The notes beneath the pieces are model-generated. The model made no database searches and was not told the DNA's origin. It saw nothing but the letters and a program-made list of their open reading frames with translations. From CAZMCH01 sp964564735 (GTDB lineage Bacteria; Poribacteria; DTPJ01), in the NCBI GenBank assembly GCA_964564735.1, contig CAZMCH010000041.1, forward strand, positions 1-35,022: a stretch of DNA of 35,022 bases, written 5' to 3'. Both the position numbers and the translations under genes were made by a program. Positions within the stretch are counted from its first letter, which is position 1. Each line of letters begins with the position of its first letter. Shown piece by piece: positions 16,582 to 23,704 of the stretch.

Positions 16582-18204
16582 TTATTGCTTAACTTGCATT
16601 ACTTTGACTTTTCCATCATTTTGCACTAAATTTTGCCCAGCAACTATGATCTTGTCTCCGACTTGTATACCTGAAACGACCTCTACAATATCCCCTTGTT
16701 CTATGCCAATTTCAACATTCTTTCTTACTGCCTTGTTATTATTCACAATAAAAACGTATTTATTAATTATTTTTCCGTTTTCTTTTTCTTCTAGCACTGA
16801 TGAACGTCTGGCAATAATCGCATTATCTCTTATATCTAATGGTATTGATATATTTGCAAATGCACCGGGCTTTAGCTTTCGTGATGAGTTGTCTATGCTA
16901 ATCTCAATACTAGCAGTTCTGCTTGCAGGCTTTATAACAGGGCTTATCAAAGTTATTTGTCCTTCAATTGGTTCTGATAATCCCGATGCGGATATATAAG
17001 CCTTTTTCCCGATCGATATATCTTTTAGATTTGCTTCTGGAACTTCTATTACAGCCTTGACATTATTTGCGTTAACGATAGTAAATATCGGCATCGCGGG
17101 ATTTGCCATGCCACCTTCATCAAGATTTCGTTGAGAGATTGTTCCGCTTATAGGGGCTGTAACAACCGCATAACTAAGTGCTTCTTTTGCAAGTTCCAAA
17201 GCAGTTTCAGCTTGTTTAACTCCTGCTTCTGCACCTATGATCTCAGCCTCCCAGCTTTTTGCATCAACAAGAGATTTTGCACCATCAAGACCCGCTTTTG
17301 CTTGATTGTATCTTGATTGAGCCATTTCTATATCTTGTTCCCAGCTTCTCGTATCTGCAGCAGAACGAGCCATCTCAAGACCAGCTTCTGCTGCTTTGAC
17401 TTGTAATTCCATAGCTTGTATATCTTCTGCCCTTGCTCCTGTTTGAACGAGTTTCAATTGTTGTTTTGCTGCTTCATATTGGGCATTTGCGACTGTTGCA
17501 CGTGTTCTTATTCCATCAATAGTCTGTTTGCTTATAGCACCTTCTTTATAAAGCTTTTCCATACGTTCTAAGTCTGTATCAGCGCTTTCTTTACCAGCCT
17601 TTGCTTGTTCAACAGCCAATTCTATCTGTTTAATCTCTTCTGGTCTTGCACCATCTTTTATCTTTTTAAGGTTTGTCTTAAGCGCATCAAGCCCTGCCTG
17701 AGCCTGATCTAATTGACTTGATACACGTGTTTTTGCCATGTCTTTGACTTGTTTCAATGCAGCGTCTGCACCTAATAGTCCTGCCTCTGCCTGTGCAACC
17801 TGAGACCTAACTCTTATTTCTGATAATGCTTTTGCTTGTGAATAACCTGTCTTTGCTGTTTCGAGAGCAACTTCCGCTTGTTTTACACGAAGCGATAATT
17901 CTTTATCTTCAAGTCTTGCTAATACTGACCCTTTGCTGACATTACTACCTTCTTTTACCATCATTTTTTCTATTCTGCCCATTGTTTTTGGAAATACTGT
18001 AACTTCCGCATCAGCGACAATATTACCAACAAATGACAGCTTGTTTTCTATTGTTCCTAGTTTTGCTGTTTCTACATCAACAACGATTAATGCCTCTTCG
18101 GTTGTCTTACCAGCCTCTGCCCTTGACTTGACAGCAACTCCTACTCTCCATATAAAAATACCGACAATCGCCAATATTATTATTACAATTACTGCTTTTT
18201 TCAT
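16582..18204 (-). CDS. HlyD/AcrA-type periplasmic adaptor with an extended coiled coil
   Basis: I choose ATG 18204 (MKKAVIV) over the ATG two codons earlier because AGGAGG is nine bases from it but only three from the other. The 540-residue protein has one N-terminal membrane anchor, a lipoyl-like half (TVFPKTMGRIEKMMV), a very long helical hairpin from about residue 110 to 345, the second lipoyl half (YAVVTAPISGTISQRNL) and beta-barrel and membrane-proximal domains. The helical region has internal repeats: GARPEEIKQIEL/GARAEDIQAMEL and two RSWEQDI/KSWEAEI blocks. It is much longer than the AcrA hairpin, implying a taller bridge across the periplasm. It links the RND pump to the TolC-like channel. 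Confidence 0.9.
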   Translation of the reverse strand: MKKAVIVIIILAIVGIFIWRVGVAVKSRAEAGKTTEEALIVVDVETAKLGTIENKLSFVGNIVADAEVTVFPKTMGRIEKMMVKEGSNVSKGSVLARLEDKELSLRVKQAEVALETAKTGYSQAKALSEIRVRSQVAQAEAGLLGADAALKQVKDMAKTRVSSQLDQAQAGLDALKTNLKKIKDGARPEEIKQIELAVEQAKAGKESADTDLERMEKLYKEGAISKQTIDGIRTRATVANAQYEAAKQQLKLVQTGARAEDIQAMELQVKAAEAGLEMARSAADTRSWEQDIEMAQSRYNQAKAGLDGAKSLVDAKSWEAEIIGAEAGVKQAETALELAKEALSYAVVTAPISGTISQRNLDEGGMANPAMPIFTIVNANNVKAVIEVPEANLKDISIGKKAYISASGLSEPIEGQITLISPVIKPASRTASIEISIDNSSRKLKPGAFANISIPLDIRDNAIIARRSSVLEEKENGKIINKYVFIVNNNKAVRKNVEIGIEQGDIVEVVSGIQVGDKIIVAGQNLVQNDGKVKVMQVKQ

Positions 18205-18220
18205 ACTCATATTCCTCCTA

Positions 18221-19627
18221 TTAATTCAGTTTTGATGCTGTTGCTTTTTCAAGTTTTGCTATGGCTATAACGTAATCATTTAAGGCATTAGTATAGTTAG
18301 TCTGTGCTTGTGTTAGAGCCAATTCTGTATCCATGAGTTCAACACTTGTAAGCATACCATTTTTGTATTGTAGATTTGCAATTCGAAGACTTTCTTGTGC
18401 TTGTTGGATAGTTTCCTGCTGAACGTTGAGCAAGTCTTTTGCCTCTATTAAACTCATATATGAAGAGCGCACTTCCATAGTTATACCATCGATTAGTTGT
18501 CCTTTGCCTATTTGTATTTGCTTAACTGCGCTTTTTGCTTGTTTTACCCTTGATTTTGTTGCAAAACCATCAAATATCGGGACACTAAGCGCAAGTGTTA
18601 TATTCCATGATCTTTCCCATTCATCTTTATCGAATATATCACCAAATTTATCTGCATAAGACCTTACACCGTCACTATATACAAGAGCAAGATTGGGTTT
18701 GTTTCCAGCTTTTGCAAGACTGATTATTTTTTCACCCATCATCTCCTGAAGTTCTAATTGTTTTATTTCAGGACGATTTTTTATAGCCATTTCTATCAAT
18801 TTATCTAGTTCAGGTTCTATTGGCTTATATGTAAAATTCCCATCTAGTTCAATTTGGGTATCAAGGCTTAGACCAACCGATAGCTTAAAACCATCTTTTG
18901 CCAATTTTGTCATATTTTGCATCTTTATAAATTGCGATTGAATGTTGGATAGCTGGACTTTTGCACGAAGAAGATCAAAATTCGTTGCCATTCCAGCATC
19001 AACTAAATCCTGTGCAACTTTTACATGAGCCTTGACCTGATCAACTGCCATACTGGTAACTTTCACAAGTTCCTGAGTTAATAATACGCCATAAAAAGCC
19101 TTTGTTGTATCAAATATGATCTGTTGTTTAACTGCTTCTAATCCCTGTTTTTCAGCGTCAAGGCTAATTTTTGCTTGTTTATAGGCGTTATAAATTTTAC
19201 CCCATGTAAATAAAGGCTGTTGAATACTAATTCCTAGATTATAGTTGTCTTCATAACCCATTGGAATACCGCCACCAGACGATCCATTTGAAGATGGAGC
19301 CCCTTGTGTAGGTAAACCACCCATTAGACCACCAAGTAGGCTTGATGGATCGAAATCTATTTCAGGAATCACACCTAAATATGTATAAGTTCCACTGCCA
19401 GAAGCAGACGGCATAAACGAAGCCTTTGCTTCATTTACTTTTTGTTCTGCTATCTTAACCTTTTCCTCTGTGGATTTAAGGCTTGGATTATTTTCGAGAG
19501 CAGTCTGTATGCTTCTATCGAGAGTAAGTGTTATAACTTCCTGAGCCTTAATTGTTCCGCAAAGGCAGGCAAACAAAATAGCAAACACGCATATAGTCGT
19601 AAAGTGTTTTAACAGAATAATTTTCAT
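18221..19627 (-). CDS. TolC-family outer membrane efflux protein
   Basis: This 468-residue protein has a cleavable signal (hydrophobic core, then CGTIKAQ) and two OEP repeats, each starting like SIQTALENNPSLK and MAIKNRPEIKQLELQE and ending in long helices (VKQIQIGKGQL, ALTQAQTNYTNALNDY). The order matches TolC-type trimers that form the outer-membrane channel and periplasmic tunnel. A glycine/proline/serine-rich insert near residues 95-120 (LLGGLMGGLPTQG) is probably a flexible surface loop. GGAGG lies six bases before its ATG. It lies 29 bases after the tetR-like gene and 16 bases before the adaptor start. Confidence 0.92.
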   Translation of the reverse strand: MKIILLKHFTTICVFAILFACLCGTIKAQEVITLTLDRSIQTALENNPSLKSTEEKVKIAEQKVNEAKASFMPSASGSGTYTYLGVIPEIDFDPSSLLGGLMGGLPTQGAPSSNGSSGGGIPMGYEDNYNLGISIQQPLFTWGKIYNAYKQAKISLDAEKQGLEAVKQQIIFDTTKAFYGVLLTQELVKVTSMAVDQVKAHVKVAQDLVDAGMATNFDLLRAKVQLSNIQSQFIKMQNMTKLAKDGFKLSVGLSLDTQIELDGNFTYKPIEPELDKLIEMAIKNRPEIKQLELQEMMGEKIISLAKAGNKPNLALVYSDGVRSYADKFGDIFDKDEWERSWNITLALSVPIFDGFATKSRVKQAKSAVKQIQIGKGQLIDGITMEVRSSYMSLIEAKDLLNVQQETIQQAQESLRIANLQYKNGMLTSVELMDTELALTQAQTNYTNALNDYVIAIAKLEKATASKLN

Positions 19628-19656
19628 TCTTTGCCTCCATTTTGAGTTTTAAATTT

Positions 19657-20301
19657 TTAGCTTTCTAAAAAATCTATTGTTCTTAATCCGTCCAAGAAAA
19701 TTGTTGTTACAATTTCTGTTTTATTCCTTAGTCTTGTGTCTTCTGGGTGCATGATCCACCCAAAAACAAAGCCTTGTATTAGCGATAATAAAGCAAATGC
19801 AGCATCTATTGGATTAACATTCTTAAAAACGTTTCTATCGATACCGAGTTGAATATAATCAGCTAATAATTTCATATTTTCATACATCGTCTTTTCTAAT
19901 CTTAATTTTGATTCCTTGTTTTTGCCTATATGGGAATGAATTTCTATATGAAAACTGTCTGAAGCTAATATCTTAAATAGATCCATATTTTTTTCACAGA
20001 ATAATAACTGCTGCTCTATTATATCTGTAATCCCTGATATAAAGTCATCAGGATTTTTTGAAATAGATTCCGCAATTAAATAAGCAACCTGTTCCATTGC
20101 CATCTCAAGTGTGGAAGCAAAAAGGTCTGATTTATTCTGAAAATATAAATAAATTGTTCCCTTAGATAATTCCGCAGCGGATGCAACATCATCCATAGTT
20201 GCAACTTCATAGCCTTTTTCTGAAAATACTTTCCTTGCAGCGTTTAATATCTCATTATAACGATTTAATTTCTCACGTTCACGCCTTGACAATTCTTGCA
20301 A
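19657..20301 (-). CDS. TetR/AcrR-family transcriptional regulator of the efflux operon
   Basis: The 214-residue protein has the canonical N-terminal helix-turn-helix of TetR repressors (ILNAARKVFSEKGYE, then TMDDVASAAELSKGTIYLYF, about residues 17-58) and a helical ligand domain behind it. The start is TTG at 20301, supported by AGGAGG eight bases upstream; no ATG lies near. It is the first gene of the efflux operon, and two near-identical palindromes sit at its promoter, so it most likely represses itself and the pump until a pump substrate binds. Confidence 0.93.
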   Translation of the reverse strand: MQELSRREREKLNRYNEILNAARKVFSEKGYEVATMDDVASAAELSKGTIYLYFQNKSDLFASTLEMAMEQVAYLIAESISKNPDDFISGITDIIEQQLLFCEKNMDLFKILASDSFHIEIHSHIGKNKESKLRLEKTMYENMKLLADYIQLGIDRNVFKNVNPIDAAFALLSLIQGFVFGWIMHPEDTRLRNKTEIVTTIFLDGLRTIDFLES

Positions 20302-20323
20302 TTTCTTAGCCTCCTATAATTTT

Positions 20324-20339
20324 ACTGACTGTTCAGTCA
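20324..20339. promoter_or_regulatory. TetR operator 1 (proximal)
   Basis: ACTGACTGTTCAGT matches operator 2 at 13 of 14 positions, and TGACTG-TT-CAGTCA (20326-20339) is a perfect palindrome. It lies downstream of the predicted transcription start, between promoter and ribosome site, where a bound repressor would block transcription. Confidence 0.75.
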
Positions 20340-20342
20340 ATA

Positions 20343-20356
20343 ACTGACTGGTCAGT
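20343..20356. promoter_or_regulatory. TetR operator 2 (at the transcription start)
   Basis: ACTGAC-TG-GTCAGT is a perfect palindrome of the kind bound by TetR/AcrR/QacR-family repressors. It starts 19 bases from operator 1, close to two helix turns, and covers the predicted +1. Confidence 0.8.
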
Positions 20357-20361
20357 AATTA

Positions 20362-20390
20362 ATTATATAGGATGTAATAGAAAAAATCAA
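20362..20390 (-). promoter_or_regulatory. Promoter of the tetR-efflux operon
   Basis: On the minus strand TTGATT (20390-20385) and TATAAT (20367-20362) are separated by 17 bases. Transcription would start near 20355, inside operator 2. Confidence 0.75.
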
Positions 20391-20514
20391 GTTATTATAT
20401 TGTGTTATTTAACAGCCAAGTATAAAATTATCATCCGCGAAAATATTCTATATATTTGACTCAATTATCAAAAAAAAGATGACAAAAAAAGCACATCATT
20501 TATAAGAATAGAGA

Positions 20515-20631
20515 AGGAGGGTGTGCCAAATGATTCAGAAAAGTATGATACAGAATTCTAGCCAAAGTTTATCCCAGCAAAAGCTGGGGCTGGAACGACA
20601 GCAAAAATTAAATAACCCTATTCTAAAATAA
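20515..20631 (+). CDS. Possible 33-residue small protein with a strong ribosome site
   Basis: AGGAGG (20515-20520) lies nine bases before ATG 20530, which opens 33 codons and a TAA at 20629. The start given here includes the ribosome site; the coding part is 20530-20631. The product is glutamine-rich (IQNSSQSLSQQKLGLERQQK) with no signal peptide and no family I recognise. Part of it is encoded by a hairpin repeat (CCCAGC-AAAA-GCTGGG), which argues for chance read-through of a repeat. It could be a small protein or a leader peptide, but no obvious promoter precedes it. Confidence 0.3.
   Translation, partial: RRVCQMIQKSMIQNSSQSLSQQKLGLERQQKLNNPILK
20567..20600. repeat. Short interspersed hairpin repeat
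   Basis: TTTATCCCAGCAAAAGCTGG continues to GGACGACA-like sequence (GGCTGGAACGACAG). CCCAGC (20573-20578) pairs with GCTGGG (20583-20588) around AAAA. The wording resembles a common scattered repeat whose core is ATCCCCGC-loop-GCGGGGAT followed by CCAGAACGACA. It differs from the repeat at 13002. Confidence 0.45.
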
Positions 20632-20667
20632 GACAAAAGTTCGGACAAAAAAAATGAAAAAATGCCC

Positions 20668-20696
20668 TTGACAGTATAAGAAATTACAATTATACT
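20668..20696 (+). promoter_or_regulatory. Promoter of the tRNA-Val/tRNA-Asp unit
   Basis: A perfect -35 (TTGACA, 20668-20673) and TATACT (20691-20696) are 17 bases apart, 24 bases before the tRNA-Val gene. This near-consensus strength is expected for stable RNA genes. Confidence 0.85.
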
Positions 20697-20720
20697 TAAT
20701 ATAGTCTGATCAGGGCGGAT

Positions 20721-20797
20721 GGGCGGGTAGCTCAGTTGGTCAGAGCGCCGGCCTTACAAGCCGGAGGTCATAGGTTCAAACCCTGTTCCGCCTACCA
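20721..20797 (+). tRNA. tRNA-Val (UAC anticodon)
   Basis: This is a complete cloverleaf with encoded CCA. The acceptor stem GGGCGGG pairs with TCCGCCT, with G-U pairs at both ends. The anticodon stem CCGGC/GCCGG frames the loop CTTACAA, giving anticodon UAC at 20755-20757. The T-loop is TTCAAAC, and discriminator A plus CCA ends at 20797. It is the first of two tRNAs on one transcript. Confidence 0.97.
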
Positions 20798-20810
20798 TTA
20801 ATTTTTTTGC

Positions 20811-20888
20811 GGAGCTGTAGTGCAGTTGGTTTAACACGTCGGCCTGTCAAGCCGAAGAACGCGGGTTCAAGTCCCGTCAGCTCCGCCA
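20811..20888 (+). tRNA. tRNA-Asp (GUC anticodon)
   Basis: The acceptor GGAGCTG pairs with CAGCTCC, the discriminator is G and CCA is encoded (20886-20888). The anticodon stem TCGGC/GCCGA frames CTGTCAA, with GUC at 20846-20848. It lies 13 bases after tRNA-Val. No clear terminator hairpin follows, only a T-rich stretch. Confidence 0.97.
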
Positions 20889-21309
20889 TTTCTTTCTATA
20901 AAATTCCAACCCAAACATAACTTTTTCCTAAATTTAAAACACTATCTGTTGAACCAATCCTAATAAATATGCCCTTCTCCATCACTTCTTTATGCTAGAC
21001 TCCACCTTAGTTAAGTTCTATTTATGCCACAGTTTCTTGAGGTTGGTATAATTTATTCCGATACGAAATTTACCCATAAGTTCCGTATATATTCCAATAC
21101 ACCATCTAAATTATCAATGTTTAGACATTCTTTAGGATGTGTTCTTTCCTTATTATCCTATTCCAATTTATCTTGCCTTATAGTATTCATTTATTTGAGT
21201 AAATAGACTTTATGCTTGGCGTTAAAAAAGATGATACTTGACTTTATAGAATCATGATGATAAAATTCCTAATAATAACACTAAGAAAATCAGATTTAAA
21301 CAATATATT
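20889..21309. other. 421-base intergenic region after the tRNAs
   Basis: I see no gene here. A 60-codon frame at 21024 has no ribosome site and an unlike-protein composition. The only clear signal is the promoter at 21238-21266. Confidence 0.5.
21238..21266 (+). promoter_or_regulatory. Promoter upstream of the DUF362 gene
   Basis: TTGACT (21238-21243) and TAAAAT (21261-21266) are 17 bases apart. Transcription would start near 21273, about 40 bases before the DUF362 start. Confidence 0.65.
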
Positions 21310-21312
21310 TTG

Positions 21313-22359
21313 ATGGAATTTATGAAGAATAGTAATAAATTATATATGGATAAAATGTCAAGAAGGGATTTTATAAAGACCGTTGTGCTTGCAGGAATGG
21401 GCATCTCACAAATAACAGGTTGCGCTGTAAAGACATTAAAACCAGAAGAAACACAAATTAACAAAGGGTCATCAGAAGCTACCGTTGTTATTATTAGAAG
21501 TGAGAAACTGGCAAAACCTGATCGTTCTTTTATAAAGCAAATGCTTGATACAGCAATCCCTGAAGCTTTGGGCATAGAATCTAGCATAGAAGCATGGAAA
21601 TCTCTATATAAGCCCAGTGATGTTGTTGGTATTAAAGTCAACTGTATAGCCCCGATGTTACCTACACATCCTGAACTTGCCTATGCTATTGCAGATAGCC
21701 TAATTGAGATAGGTATCGCACCAGAACGAGTAATTATTTGGGACCGTGAAGATCGGGAATTAATGTCTTGCGGATACAAGATTAATAAAGATGGATCAGG
21801 AATCAGGTGCTATGGAACAAAGCCAAGTGTTGGATATGGAGATGAACTTATCGTTAGTCGATCTGTTGGATCAAGAATTAGCAAGATAATATTGCGTGAA
21901 TGCACCTCGATTGTAAATGCTCCTGTTCTTAAAGATCATAACATTGCAGGAATGACTTTAAGCTTAAAAAATTATTTCGGTGTCATAGAAAATCCTAACA
22001 AATTTCATGGAAGTAATTGTGACCCTTATGTTGCTGACCTAAACCTTGTCCCACAAATCAAAGAAAAAAACAAACTTATGGTTTGCGATGCAATAAAAAT
22101 TCTCTATGAAGGTGGACCAACGGATTGCAGACCAAAATATACTTGGAATTATAATGGTATAATCATCGGAACTGACCCCGTTGCTGTTGATCAGATTGGA
22201 TTAATGCTTATCGAAGAAAAACGCGCCAGTGAGGGATTGCCTCCACTTTCTGCTGTTGGACGACCTGTAAGGTATATTACTACCTCTGCTGACTCTGAAC
22301 ATAAACTAGGTATTAAAGACCTAGAAAAGATCAAGGTAGTAGAGTTATCGGATATTTAA
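21313..22359 (+). CDS. DUF362 protein with twin-arginine (Tat) lipoprotein-type signal
   Basis: The start is uncertain: ATG 21313 is given, TTG 21310 and in-frame ATGs at 21322, 21346 and 21355 are possible, and none has a good ribosome site. The signal reads MSRRDFIKT, then a hydrophobic core and ITGC, so export is by Tat with likely lipidation at the cysteine. The mature part matches DUF362: a DVVGIKVNC strand, ERVIIWDRED, NAPVLKDHN, TLSLKNYFGVIENP and a GTDPVAVDQIG end. The biochemical role of DUF362 is not established; Tat export suggests a protein folded with a cofactor before export. The second Rpn-type gene begins 16 bases after it, so they may share the promoter at 21238. Confidence 0.85.
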   Translation: MEFMKNSNKLYMDKMSRRDFIKTVVLAGMGISQITGCAVKTLKPEETQINKGSSEATVVIIRSEKLAKPDRSFIKQMLDTAIPEALGIESSIEAWKSLYKPSDVVGIKVNCIAPMLPTHPELAYAIADSLIEIGIAPERVIIWDREDRELMSCGYKINKDGSGIRCYGTKPSVGYGDELIVSRSVGSRISKIILRECTSIVNAPVLKDHNIAGMTLSLKNYFGVIENPNKFHGSNCDPYVADLNLVPQIKEKNKLMVCDAIKILYEGGPTDCRPKYTWNYNGIIIGTDPVAVDQIGLMLIEEKRASEGLPPLSAVGRPVRYITTSADSEHKLGIKDLEKIKVVELSDI

Positions 22360-22375
22360 TCTATGAGAAAAAATC

Positions 22376-23248
22376 ATGAAATATGACATTGCAGCAAAAG
22401 TTGTGATTGATATTGCAAAGACCGCTATTCTAAAGCGATTCTTGCAGATGGATGCAGATGAAATCTATTTTATCGAGGATTTGTCTGAGGAAATGCCAAG
22501 TATAAGAAGAAGTGATTTCCCTTTGAGAGTCTTTGCAAAGGACGGCTATAATTTAATTGTATTGATTGAGATACAGACAGTATTTAATCAAGATTTCGTT
22601 CTTCGTTTAATAGATTATACAGTTCGTTTCAAGTTAAAATATCATGTAAGAATTATACCTCTTACATTGTTTCTTACTCCTTCACAACAAGCGACAGGAT
22701 TTTATGAAGATGATATTCTCACTTTTAGATACCAATTAGTAAAATTTTGGGAAGAAGAAGCGAGCAACTTTATGGATGAAACTACTCTCTATCCATTTTT
22801 GCCACTGATGAATGGCGGAGAAAAGCTGATTGATGAAATTGATCGAAATATTTACGGTAACACCAAGATAAGTATTGAGCAGAAAGCAGATTTGCTGACA
22901 GCTACCGCAATATTTACAGGGCTTAAAGATAAACAATTAGCCAGTGAACTTATAAAAAGGAGGCGAAATATTATGATAGAATCTCCGATATACGAATTAA
23001 TTAAAGAAGAAGGCAAGCTAGAAGGTCGCATGGAGGGCAAAATTGAAGGCAAAATTGAAGGCAAAATTGAAGGCAAAGTTGAAGGATTACAGGAAGCAAT
23101 TTCTTTGGGATTAGAATTAAAATTTGGTGCAGATGTCCTGACATTAATGGAAAAAGTGCAGAAAATAGGCTCTATTGAGAAATTAGAAAAAATTAAAGAA
23201 TCAATTAGGAAAGCAAAACGTATTGAGGAAGTTGAAAAATTGATTTAA
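22376..23248 (+). CDS. Rpn/PDDEXK-family nuclease-like protein, paralogue 2
   Basis: The 290-residue protein is homologous from end to end to the product of 5022-5894, with matching landmarks: MKYDIAAK, RRSDFPL, IVLIEIQTVF, LRLIDYTVRFKLKYH, FLPLMNGGEKL, RRRNIMIESPIYELI. D and E-x-Q of a PD-(D/E)XK-type nuclease site are kept. The region after residue 210 has EGK-type four-residue repeats. The full-length ATG has only a poor ribosome site (GAGA), whereas a strong one sits at codon 200. It lies 16 bases downstream of an unrelated gene, as does paralogue 1, so the family seems to spread as a single gene inserted behind others. A nuclease or defence role is inferred from the family. Confidence 0.77.
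   Translation: MKYDIAAKVVIDIAKTAILKRFLQMDADEIYFIEDLSEEMPSIRRSDFPLRVFAKDGYNLIVLIEIQTVFNQDFVLRLIDYTVRFKLKYHVRIIPLTLFLTPSQQATGFYEDDILTFRYQLVKFWEEEASNFMDETTLYPFLPLMNGGEKLIDEIDRNIYGNTKISIEQKADLLTATAIFTGLKDKQLASELIKRRRNIMIESPIYELIKEEGKLEGRMEGKIEGKIEGKIEGKVEGLQEAISLGLELKFGADVLTLMEKVQKIGSIEKLEKIKESIRKAKRIEEVEKLI
22973..23248 (+). CDS. Predicted internally initiated 91-residue C-terminal product of Rpn paralogue 2
   Basis: AGGAGG (22958-22963) lies nine bases before the in-frame ATG at 22973, codon 200. The predicted product starts MIESPIYELIKEEG, carries the EGK repeats and the C-terminal helices, and lacks the nuclease core. Its length and start codon position are the same as for paralogue 1. The ribosome site lies in codons for KRRR that use AGG AGG, although A-rich arginine codons would suit this AT-rich DNA. 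Expression is inferred, not shown. Confidence 0.55.
   Translation: MIESPIYELIKEEGKLEGRMEGKIEGKIEGKIEGKVEGLQEAISLGLELKFGADVLTLMEKVQKIGSIEKLEKIKESIRKAKRIEEVEKLI
23029..23086 (+). repeat. 12-bp tandem repeats in Rpn paralogue 2
   Basis: The unit aaaattgaaggc is repeated in tandem, three nearly perfect copies plus diverged edges, encoding (I/M/V)EGK units. A whole-codon unit keeps the frame when copies are gained or lost. It matches the position, not the sequence, of the repeats in paralogue 1. Confidence 0.9.
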
Positions 23249-23407
23249 AAGGAAGATAATTGAATATGAACGAATAAAAAAGATATATTCTTTGTATATA
23301 ATATAAGGAGATTGGATTTGGTTCCACACTTCACTTGGGAATTAATCTCCAATACAATGTGTTAAATTATCAAAACATTTTATCAATTTATATTAGGAGT
23401 GATTTTT
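23249..23407. promoter_or_regulatory. Leader region of the glutaredoxin-FTR pair with mini-ORF and hairpin
   Basis: A TATAAT at 23296 is followed by AAGGAG (23305-23310) and, seven bases on, a TTG opening a 15-codon frame (23318-23365) that ends Met-Cys-stop. GGAGATT (23308-23314) can pair with AATCTCC (23344-23350), with an inner TTCC/GGAA, which would hide the mini-ORF ribosome site. A leader peptide is possible but unproven. Confidence 0.3.
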
Positions 23408-23704
23408 ATGGAATTAGAAAAATATATTAAACACGTGGTTGGAGATAATACCTGTAATTTGTTTCTATTTGCTCTCAGCACTTGTATATGGTGTAGAAAG
23501 ACAAAAGCCCTTCTCAATGACTTGGGTGTTGAATATAGTTATGTTGATGTTGATCTTCTGGAAGGAGAAGCTAGAAGCGAAGCAGTTGAACAGATGGAAA
23601 AATGGGATTCAAGCGGATCTTTTCCTTTGCTAGTTAAAGATAATGCTGAGGTTGTTCGCGGCTTCAAGGAAAATCAGATCAGGAGGTTATTAGGTTTTGA
23701 ATAA
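23408..23704 (+). CDS. Glutaredoxin-like thiol oxidoreductase
   Basis: The start is ATG 23408, since AGGAG lies eight bases upstream; a GTG at 23399 overlaps that site. The 98-residue protein has a thioredoxin/glutaredoxin fold with a redox CxxC (C26/C29 in STCIWCRK), a conserved cis-proline turn (SFPLLVK) and the GFKENQIRRLL end. Small CxxC glutaredoxins can pass electrons from a reductase to ribonucleotide reductase or other disulfide enzymes. The next gene, an FTR catalytic subunit, overlaps its stop, so this protein is the likely substrate of that reductase. It is soluble and cytoplasmic. Confidence 0.85.
   Translation: MELEKYIKHVVGDNTCNLFLFALSTCIWCRKTKALLNDLGVEYSYVDVDLLEGEARSEAVEQMEKWDSSGSFPLLVKDNAEVVRGFKENQIRRLLGFE

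Noticed and set aside
20567..20580. DnaA box at TTTATCCCAG as evidence of an origin
   Set aside because: Too far from TTATCCACA, single, and explained by the hairpin repeat.
20809..20888. tRNA-Asp starting two bases earlier with GCGGAGC/GCTCCGC
   Set aside because: That would leave no proper position 8-9 bases, discriminator or CCA end; starting at 20811 gives a regular cloverleaf with encoded CCA.
21024..21206. 60-codon plus-strand frame in the gap after the tRNAs
   Set aside because: No ribosome site, atypical composition and no recognisable family; AT-rich gaps give such frames by chance.
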